A stretch of DNA of 10,355 nucleotides, from contig JAEZWY010000015.1 in NCBI GenBank assembly GCA_023442905.1, positions 1-10,355 of the forward strand, given 5' to 3'. The position numbers and the translations under genes are program-made. This DNA comes from Bacillota bacterium. GTDB taxonomy: Bacteria; Bacillota; Bacilli; Lactobacillales; Aerococcaceae. Positions 5,423 to 10,355 of this stretch are shown piece by piece. The notes under the pieces are model-generated. The model made no database searches. It was not told where the DNA came from and saw only the letters and a program-made list of their open reading frames with translations. Position 1 is the first letter of the stretch. Each line of letters opens with the position of its first letter.

Positions 5423-7225
5423 TTAGATTAAATCTTCTGACTCAGCCAAGAATTCTTCCACATCTTGAGCCGCTAAATCAATCGCTGCTTGCCAGAAGTC
5501 TGCTTTCGTTAGATCAGCATTTAAATGTTTCATCGCTAAATCTTCAGTTGTCATACGACCGGTATCTTTTAATAAGGCAATATAACGTTCTTCAAACCCT
5601 TCAGGTGCTTTCAAGTATTCAGCATAGATCCCTAAACTAAACATATAGCCGAATGTGTATGGGAAGTTATAGAAAGGTACATCATCGATAAAGAAATGTA
5701 ACTTGCTGGCCCAGAAGTGTGGATGTAAGTCATGAATAGCTCCACCAAATGCTTCTTCTTGTGCTGTTGTCATTAATTCATTTAAACGACTTTCTGATAC
5801 AAAACCTTCTTGACGTTCAGTATAAAAGGCTGTTTCAAACAAGAAACGCGCGCGGATATTCATAAACATAGCAATGGCATTTTCCATTTTTGCGTTTAAT
5901 AACTGTAGACGCTCAGACTTATTTTTAGCTTGTTTTAAGTTCGCATTTGCCACGATGGTTTCTGCAAAAGTTGAAGCAGTTTCTGCTACGTTCATTGCAT
6001 AAGCCTGGTTGGATGGTGCTTCACTTGTTAACACATCTGAATGGAAAGCATGGCCTAATTCATGCGCTAGCGTCGACGTATCATTTCTTGAACCAGTAAA
6101 AGTCATAAAAATACGCGTTTCATTTTCATTAATAGTTTCTGTACAGTAGCCCCCTGGACGCTTACCAGGACGATCTTCTGCTTCAATCCACCGTTTATCG
6201 ACAGCTAATTGGGCAAAGTCTGCTAGCTTATCTCCAAAAGTTCTAAAGTTTTCTATCACAAAGTCCGCTGCTTCATCATAAGTAAAGGTTGTTGGCTTCG
6301 TATCTGGGAAATTCAATGGTGCATCAACGTCCTGCCAGTTTAATTCATCTAGACCAAGCAACGCTTTTTTACGGTTTAAAAATTGTACAAAAATATCTTT
6401 ATTGTCTGCAACAGCTTGCCACATCGCTTCGACAGTTTCAGCTTGAATACGGTTATATTCTAATGGTTCTTCCATGAAGTCAGCATAGCCATGAGCTTTT
6501 TGAGTAGTTAAACGGTAACCAGCTAAATGATTTAATACATCCGCAAACACCGGACCATATTGTGCAAATGTCTCTTCCCAAGCAGCAAAAATCTTTGCTC
6601 TATTTTCAGGATTTGGGTCAGCATACATATTATTCATAGCTTGTCCCACAGAATAATCATGATGACCATCATCTAGGTCAACCGAAATCGTCATCACTGA
6701 TGCCGTAGTAGAATAGGTATTTGACCAACCTGATAACCCATCAATTTGTAGTTCTGATAAAAGGGCTTCTGCTTGATCATCTAACAAGCGTTTAGCATCG
6801 CGACGTGCTTCTTCAAGGGTAAAGGCAATTTCCGCTAAGCGTGGTTCCGCTATAAAGTCTTGGAATGCAGCATCGGAAAGGGTCGCCAATTGTTTATCTA
6901 AACCTTTGCGGGCAATTTCATAAGCTTGGTTTAAAGTCGCCACCTTATTTATCGCTGCTGACGCGGCTTCATCACGCATATCCGCATCGCTAGCCATTTG
7001 GGCATAAGTAATTAAGGTTGTAAAATCATTTAAATACTGGTCAGCTTGATCAATGATATCTGCAAAAGTTGCTGGTGCATTTTCTGCATTGACATCAAAG
7101 GCTTGCGTTTCCTTGATTAAAGCATCACGCTTTTCAACTAAGCTAGTTAAAGCCTCCTTGAATTCTTGACCTGTCACCCCGCCCTGATACATGGCGTTTA
7201 AATCCCAAGTGTCATTATATTTCAT
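5423..7225 (-). CDS. pepF: Oligoendopeptidase F (M3B zinc metallopeptidase)
   Basis: A 600-residue cytoplasmic zinc endopeptidase of family M3B that cleaves oligopeptides of about 7-17 residues, in lactic bacteria for intracellular peptide turnover. The zinc motif HELGH is at 388-392 (H388, E389, H392), followed by AFHSDVL. The expected third ligand is E415 in NVAETAST. The conserved run GGYCTE (358-363) with FMTFTGSRND (373-382) precedes the zinc motif, and the tyrosine-rich substrate segment FYNFPYTFGYMFSLGIYAEY (518-537) follows it. The N-terminal helical domain (about 1-200) begins with the typical NDTWDLNAMY. There is no signal peptide and length is normal for the family. The ATG at 7225 has AGAGAGGG 7 nt upstream. 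It has its own promoter (7265-7292) and terminator, so it is a single-gene unit. Confidence 0.97.
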   Translation of the reverse strand: MKYNDTWDLNAMYQGGVTGQEFKEALTSLVEKRDALIKETQAFDVNAENAPATFADIIDQADQYLNDFTTLITYAQMASDADMRDEAASAAINKVATLNQAYEIARKGLDKQLATLSDAAFQDFIAEPRLAEIAFTLEEARRDAKRLLDDQAEALLSELQIDGLSGWSNTYSTTASVMTISVDLDDGHHDYSVGQAMNNMYADPNPENRAKIFAAWEETFAQYGPVFADVLNHLAGYRLTTQKAHGYADFMEEPLEYNRIQAETVEAMWQAVADNKDIFVQFLNRKKALLGLDELNWQDVDAPLNFPDTKPTTFTYDEAADFVIENFRTFGDKLADFAQLAVDKRWIEAEDRPGKRPGGYCTETINENETRIFMTFTGSRNDTSTLAHELGHAFHSDVLTSEAPSNQAYAMNVAETASTFAETIVANANLKQAKNKSERLQLLNAKMENAIAMFMNIRARFLFETAFYTERQEGFVSESRLNELMTTAQEEAFGGAIHDLHPHFWASKLHFFIDDVPFYNFPYTFGYMFSLGIYAEYLKAPEGFEERYIALLKDTGRMTTEDLAMKHLNADLTKADFWQAAIDLAAQDVEEFLAESEDLI

Positions 7226-7264
7226 TTAAAAACCCTCTCTTCTTGTATTGTTTTCGCTATCATT

Positions 7265-7292
7265 ATTTTACCCCTCTTCAAAGCGTTGTCAA
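7265..7292 (-). promoter_or_regulatory. Promoter of pepF
   Basis: A consensus TTGACA (7292-7287) is followed after 16 nt by TAAAAT (7270-7265, 5 of 6). Transcription would start near 7258, giving a leader of about 33 nt with the AGAGAGGG ribosome site. This is one of the best promoter matches in the window. Confidence 0.82.
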
Positions 7293-7344
7293 TGAACCGC
7301 ACTTTTATAAACCTAGGCTAGCTAGGCAAGTAACTGATTTTTTT

Positions 7345-7399
7345 TGCTAATATAAAGATAGGCATAAATGTATCCTTAAATTAGAAAAGCTGTTAGAAT
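7345..7399 (+). promoter_or_regulatory. Candidate extended -10 elements before the flavin monooxygenase gene
   Basis: Two TGN-type extended -10 matches precede the gene: TGCTAATAT (7345-7353) and TGTTAGAAT (7391-7399). Neither has a convincing -35 hexamer at 17 nt. The second is closest to the coding start and would leave a leader of about 27 nt. No terminator-like or riboswitch-like structure is apparent in the 207-nt gap between pepF and this gene. Confidence 0.4.
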
Positions 7400-7427
7400 A
7401 AAATTAATACGAATTGGAAGGAATTAT

Positions 7428-7436
7428 ATGGCATGA
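7428..7436 (+). other. Two-codon start-stop ORF (Met-Ala-stop) overlapping the next gene's ATG
   Basis: The bases ATGGCATGA hold an ATG at 7428 whose frame ends at once with TGA (7434-7436), and this TGA overlaps the ATG of the flavin monooxygenase gene (7433-7435). AAGGA (7418-7422) is 5 nt before the first ATG and 10 nt before the second, so the first ATG has the better spacing. It may cause reinitiation-coupled translation or simply be a coincidence. Confidence 0.45.
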
Positions 7437-8485
7437 AAAACCAATATGTAGATACCACCAACGGCATGGAATTTGCGGTCATAACTCTTGGTGACCATAT
7501 TCCAAATGTAAATAATCAAAAATTATTTAACCAAACTGAACGGTTAAACCATATGATTGAACTAGGCACAGCTTCAGAAAAGATGGGTTATGATGTGATT
7601 GGAGTTGGCGAAAGTCACCAAGAAGAATTTATTTCTTCATCACCAGCAGTCATGTTAGCAGCAATCGCTGCAAAAACCACCAAGATTAAATTAACCTCAG
7701 CAACCACTGTCTTATCTTTGAATGACCCTGTAAAAGTTTACGAAGACTTTGCCACCCTTGATCAAATTAGTCAGGGCCGAGCTGAAATCTTACTTGGACG
7801 CGGATCTCGTCATGGTGCCTATAAATTATTTGGCTATGATATTCGTGATTACGATGCTTTATTTGCAGAAAAATTGGACTTATTATTACAACTAAATACT
7901 GGTAAACCAGTTACTTGGTCTGGAAAGTTTCGACCAGCTTTAGAAGAAGCAGATATTTTTCCAAAGCCTTATCAAGAATCTTTACCCTTATGGCGCGTAG
8001 TTGGTCAACATACCTCATCGGCTAAGCAAGCTGGGGAAAACGGCTTACCAGCTAATTTCTCATACTTATGGACAGGTTCAAACCTATTTGGTAAACGGGT
8101 AGAAATTTACCGTAATGCCCTCCAACAAAATGGCTATGATGCAAACCAAATGCCGATTGGTATTTCTGGATCAATGTATATAGCAGACGATATTAATACC
8201 GCTATGCAAGAATCTTACCGTGCTATGCAACACACCTTTAAATATGTACATGGTATTGATATGAATAAGCAAGATTTCATCAATGCACGTTCTTATAAAC
8301 ATCCCATGCTGATTGGAGATAATCAATTACTAAGAGATAAGATTTTATACCAGTATGAAAGTTTTAACTTCCAACGATTAACGTTAGAAATAGATAATGG
8401 TAACGAACCTGACAAAGTAAATGCCCAACTTGAAAAGTTTGCGGACGAAGTGATACCTTACGTTAAAACACATACGAAAAATTAG
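7433..8485 (+). CDS. LLM-class flavin-dependent oxidoreductase (luciferase-like monooxygenase)
   Basis: A 350-residue cytoplasmic TIM-barrel protein of the bacterial luciferase superfamily (PF00296), which use reduced FMN, or F420 in other lineages, to oxidise small organic substrates. Typical elements are MEFAVITLGDH (12-22), EKMGYDVIGVGESHQEEF (49-66) with the LLM Glu-x-His pattern, the strand-4 segment TSATTVLSLNDPVKVYEDFATLDQ starting near 88, then GRAEILLGRGS (115-125), the IFPKPYQESLPLW segment (175-187) and the C-terminal PIGISGSMYIADD (241-253). Length is in the family range. The start could be Met12, but that position has no ribosome site, whereas AAGGA precedes Met1. It is divergent from pepF and ends at a strong hairpin. 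The substrate cannot be told from sequence; no reductase partner lies next to it. Confidence 0.92.
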   Translation: MKNQYVDTTNGMEFAVITLGDHIPNVNNQKLFNQTERLNHMIELGTASEKMGYDVIGVGESHQEEFISSSPAVMLAAIAAKTTKIKLTSATTVLSLNDPVKVYEDFATLDQISQGRAEILLGRGSRHGAYKLFGYDIRDYDALFAEKLDLLLQLNTGKPVTWSGKFRPALEEADIFPKPYQESLPLWRVVGQHTSSAKQAGENGLPANFSYLWTGSNLFGKRVEIYRNALQQNGYDANQMPIGISGSMYIADDINTAMQESYRAMQHTFKYVHGIDMNKQDFINARSYKHPMLIGDNQLLRDKILYQYESFNFQRLTLEIDNGNEPDKVNAQLEKFADEVIPYVKTHTKN

Positions 8486-8488
8486 GAA

Positions 8489-8524
8489 AAAAGGGGATGC
8501 GACATTTAGTTTACATCCCCTTTT
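8489..8524. terminator. Bidirectional terminator after the flavin monooxygenase gene
   Basis: Eleven-base perfect arms AAAAGGGGATG (8489-8499) and CATCCCCTTTT (8514-8524) enclose a 14-base loop. T-rich sequence follows in both directions. It lies 3 nt after the plus-strand stop and 19 nt after the stop of the minus-strand small membrane gene, so it serves two convergent genes. Confidence 0.93.
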
Positions 8525-8543
8525 ATTTTTCATTATATACTTT

Positions 8544-8729
8544 TTATTTATTTTTTCGTCTATTTTCCAGTTCAAGGACAAAACCAACAATAATAATGGC
8601 TGCAAAGATAAAGCGAAAAGCCGTTTGGAATTGCTCTGGATTTGGTACAAACAAGATTGTAATCATATAAACGATAAAGAAGACGATTAAGGCAGACCGC
8701 CAACCTAAATCTTTCATTTTTTGCCACAT
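8544..8729 (-). CDS. Small two-helix membrane protein, 61 residues, unknown function
   Basis: I do not recognise a named family. The 61-residue product has a short charged N-terminus, two hydrophobic segments (about 13-28 and 38-54) separated by a short polar turn VPNPEQFQ (28-35), and a basic tail ending in NRRKNK. This pattern predicts a hairpin in the membrane with both ends on the cytoplasmic side. The ATG at 8729 has AAAGGG about 9 nt upstream; Met5 is an alternative start. It lies 47 nt downstream of the nucleoid-associated protein gene on the same strand, with no terminator between them, so cotranscription is likely. A hairpin terminator follows directly. Codon content and the ribosome site support it being real, and it does not overlap any stronger gene. 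Confidence 0.75.
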   Translation of the reverse strand: MWQKMKDLGWRSALIVFFIVYMITILFVPNPEQFQTAFRFIFAAIIIVGFVLELENRRKNK

Positions 8730-8776
8730 ATGGGTAGACCCTTTCTATTGTGATTCGTCATATAGACCATGATGAT

Positions 8777-9784
8777 CTAGAACATGTTTTTGATTTTTTC
8801 GATATTTTTAATTTCGACTGAAAGTGTCCCGTCCGGGTTATTTTTGATTTCAACCACTTCTGGGTCATTAAATAAGTCTAGTGGGATGGATAATTCGATA
8901 CCATTTTCAAACTTGAATTTTTGGCGTTGCATGTTGTTCCCCAAAAGTTCCGGCATATAAGGCGTTTCATCAGCCAAACCTTGCTCTTTGGTTTCTTCAA
9001 AGTAGGCTTGCTTACGAGAGAAATTGTCCCCGTACATAACTTCAGCAATGGCTTGGTTATCAATCGCTTGTGTTTCATGAATAGTGTCATGCAGAATTTG
9101 TTTTACCTCGGCCAGGTCTTGATAGTCATCTTCCCCAAACTTCTTGGCGGTTTTAGCGATGGCCTTTTTGATAATATTCACTGATTCTTTCATACTTGGG
9201 TTGGTTTGGATATCCAAGAAGATTTCACTTAAATAGTTAATTCGCTCCCCGTATTCTTCAATCAGGTGTTTCTTCTCAATCAAGAAGTACTCTTCTGTAT
9301 CGATGCAGTATAAGAATCCTTCGTCGATAGCTTGGGTTGGGCTAGGTAGAATGGCCCGGTTGATAATCAGGTCATTCTTCAAGTTGTCCTGGTCATACTC
9401 TACATAGTGGGTGTAAGATTCGTTGTGGTTTAACTTGAACATGCCGATAAAATAAGCTTCGTCTAGCCAGAATCCTGTCCACAGTAAATCCGCTGGTTTG
9501 ATATCCGGGTTTAATTTAGTAAAATTGAAAAAACGATTGGTCAATTTTTGTGTACCATGCAAGAAATTTTCTGCCTGATTCATGCCCACTAAAATCTCTT
9601 TAGCAGGACTTCTATCAGGTAGCTTTCCTACTTTTTGTTGTGCTGTGTACATGATTTTACTCATCATCTTTTCGATATATTCCATCATATATTGTTCTTT
9701 ATGGTCCAAAAGTGTCTGTGATAAGACTGGTTCGTTGGTATTAGTATCGAAAATGTGTAATACTGCGGCATCAATCCGTAACAT
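8777..9784 (-). CDS. 37-kDa nucleoid-associated protein family (NdpA/YejK-like)
   Basis: A 335-residue protein of the 37-kDa nucleoid-associated family (PF04245, COG3081). In Enterobacteria, YejK/NdpA is found with the nucleoid; its biochemical role is poorly defined, and Gram-positive homologues are annotated only by similarity. The N-terminus MLRIDAAVLHIFDTNTNEPVL has the family's conserved aliphatic-His-Ile-x-Asp opening. The centre has LLWTGFWLDEAYFIGMFKLNH (100-120) and NRAILPSPTQAIDEGFLY (142-159). The C-terminus has KFKFENGIELSIPLDLF (289-305) and NNPDGTLSVEIKNIEKI (315-331). The start is placed at 9784, where GAGGG lies 7 nt ahead. A start at 9808 would have a purine-rich stretch almost touching the ATG and would add eight residues absent from the family pattern. 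No membrane segment or signal is seen. It is divergent from the alkaline phosphatase gene. Confidence 0.9.
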   Translation of the reverse strand: MLRIDAAVLHIFDTNTNEPVLSQTLLDHKEQYMMEYIEKMMSKIMYTAQQKVGKLPDRSPAKEILVGMNQAENFLHGTQKLTNRFFNFTKLNPDIKPADLLWTGFWLDEAYFIGMFKLNHNESYTHYVEYDQDNLKNDLIINRAILPSPTQAIDEGFLYCIDTEEYFLIEKKHLIEEYGERINYLSEIFLDIQTNPSMKESVNIIKKAIAKTAKKFGEDDYQDLAEVKQILHDTIHETQAIDNQAIAEVMYGDNFSRKQAYFEETKEQGLADETPYMPELLGNNMQRQKFKFENGIELSIPLDLFNDPEVVEIKNNPDGTLSVEIKNIEKIKNMF

Positions 9785-9835
9785 GTCGTATCCCTCTTTC
9801 TTTAGCATTCCTTCCTATTTTAACTTATAATGGGC

Positions 9836-9863
9836 TTGTAAGATAGAAAAGTTCGTATATATT
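9836..9863 (+). promoter_or_regulatory. Candidate promoter of the alkaline phosphatase gene
   Basis: TTGTAA (9836-9841, 4 of 6) and TATATT (9858-9863, 5 of 6) are 16 nt apart. Transcription would begin near 9870, leaving about 48 nt before the ATG. I see no convincing pair of direct repeats of the kind bound by PhoP upstream of phosphate-starvation genes, so regulation by phosphate is not shown. Confidence 0.45.
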
Positions 9864-9917
9864 TCTTTAAACTGGTATTTAATTAACAATGATTATGGAA
9901 AGGAAGCAGCATAAAAT

Positions 9918-10355
9918 ATGGTAGCTAGTAATGAAAATTTACCTCATCAACCCAAAAATATTATCTTCATGGTTTCTGATGGGATGAGTGTTTCACTCGC
10001 ATCAGCCTATCGGGAGTATTTACATCAAGATGTCGGTCACTTTAGAAAACCTAGCGTCTTTAACAAATATTTGGTGGGCCAACAATCCACTTATTCCTTT
10101 GATCCTTGGGCGACAATCACAGATTCAGCAGCGTCCTCCACTGCTATGGCTACAGGTGTGAAAACCATGAACGGTGTTATTGGACTAGACAAACAAATGA
10201 GTCGGGTAGATTCTGCTCTAGAGATTGCTAAAGCTAACAAAAAGAAAACAGGTATTGTAGTGACGGCTGAAATTAGCCATGCCACGCCTGCTGGTTTTGC
10301 AGCTCATGTTGAAAGTCGCTTGGATTATTTTGATATTGCTGACCAATACCTAGAC
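9918..10355 (+). CDS. Alkaline phosphatase (PhoA family), 5' part, without a signal peptide
   Basis: The first 146 codons of an alkaline phosphatase (PF00245), a phosphomonoesterase with two zinc ions and one magnesium. Visible are KNIIFMVSDGMS (13-24), with the metal-ligand aspartate D21; TDSAASSTAMATG (68-80), where S70 is the expected phosphorylated nucleophile; and TAEISHATPAGFAAHVESR (116-134), where H121 replaces the aspartate of the E. coli enzyme, a substitution common in other bacteria. The protein continues past the right edge; the family is about 400-480 residues. Only 12 residues precede the first core strand, and an in-frame TAA lies one codon before the ATG, so no export signal can be encoded in this frame. 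A purine-rich GGAAAGGAAG (9897-9906) lies 11 nt upstream, a little far for an ideal ribosome site. A function inside the cell, or export by another route, is inferred, not shown. Confidence 0.93.
   Translation, partial: MVASNENLPHQPKNIIFMVSDGMSVSLASAYREYLHQDVGHFRKPSVFNKYLVGQQSTYSFDPWATITDSAASSTAMATGVKTMNGVIGLDKQMSRVDSALEIAKANKKKTGIVVTAEISHATPAGFAAHVESRLDYFDIADQYLD

Noticed and set aside
5404..5640. Plus-strand 78-codon frame opposite the 3' end of pepF
   Set aside because: It is leucine- and serine-rich, which fits an antisense reading of pepF codons, and it begins at the terminator.
6289..6477. Plus-strand 62-codon frame inside pepF
   Set aside because: It is antisense to pepF, with no ribosome site or motif.
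8384..8650. Minus-strand 88-codon frame across the terminator region
   Set aside because: It overlaps both the flavin monooxygenase end and the small membrane gene in a different frame, runs through a strong terminator hairpin and has no ribosome site.
8878..9184. Other frames inside the nucleoid-associated gene, on both strands
   Set aside because: They are shadows of a recognised conserved C-terminal region.
9582..9830. Plus-strand 82-codon hydrophobic frame opposite the 5' end of the nucleoid-associated gene
   Set aside because: Its apparent membrane-like composition is what antisense readings of helix-rich genes often give; it has no ribosome site.
9889..9924. Eleven-codon frame overlapping the alkaline phosphatase start, considered as the remains of a signal peptide
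   Set aside because: The peptide is short, polar and basic, and the frame has no ribosome site.
10091..10285. Minus-strand 64-codon frame inside the alkaline phosphatase gene
   Set aside because: It is antisense to the catalytic motif region, so it is a shadow.
1..10355. CRISPR array, tRNA or rRNA gene, insertion sequence, prophage or attachment site
   Set aside because: No regularly spaced repeats, transposase or integrase frame, terminal inverted repeats or RNA-gene structure could be seen anywhere in the window.

Overview
This looks like a chromosomal segment from a low-GC Gram-positive bacterium, most likely a member of the Lactobacillales. The base composition is AT-rich, ribosome binding sites are strong GGAGG/GAGGG types, promoters are sigma-A-like, and the genes are compact and flanked by hairpin plus T-run terminators. 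The gene families (PepF oligoendopeptidase, GshF-era glutathione-type reductase, UMF1 transporter, Gram-positive NdpA-like protein) fit that group. An Aerococcaceae-like host is a guess from overall flavour, not something the sequence proves.

Layout from left to right. (1) 1-957, minus: folC, cut by the left edge, with a TTG start. (2) 1194-2150, plus: a glutathionyl-hydroquinone reductase-type (Xi-class) glutathione transferase with its own good promoter, divergent from folC. (3) A bidirectional terminator at 2179-2217. (4) 2237-5299, minus: a tight four-gene unit, transcribed in the order ADP-ribosylglycohydrolase, uracil-DNA glycosylase superfamily protein, DUF1801 protein, UMF1/Atg22-like MFS transporter, with gaps of only 10, 3 and 17 nt and one clear extended -10 promoter in front. 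(5) 5423-7225, minus: pepF, with its own promoter and terminator. (6) 7433-8485, plus: a luciferase-like flavin-dependent monooxygenase divergent from pepF. (7) A bidirectional terminator at 8489-8524. (8) 8544-9784, minus: an NdpA/YejK-family 37-kDa nucleoid-associated protein followed by a 61-residue two-helix membrane protein. (9) 9918-10355, plus: the first 146 codons of an alkaline phosphatase that has no signal peptide, cut by the right edge.

Most genes are single-gene housekeeping or accessory metabolism: folate polyglutamylation, quinone/thiol redox, peptide turnover, flavin oxidoreduction and phosphate release. There is no mobile element, CRISPR array, rRNA/tRNA or defence island that I can support. 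The most system-like element is the four-gene operon, which couples removal of ADP-ribose, base-excision-type chemistry, a frataxin-fold-like small protein and an exporter. The function of the set as a unit is not established here. Secondary points of interest are a two-codon start-stop ORF fused to the start of the flavin monooxygenase gene, an alkaline phosphatase without an export signal, and a uracil-DNA glycosylase-like protein with no cysteines at all.
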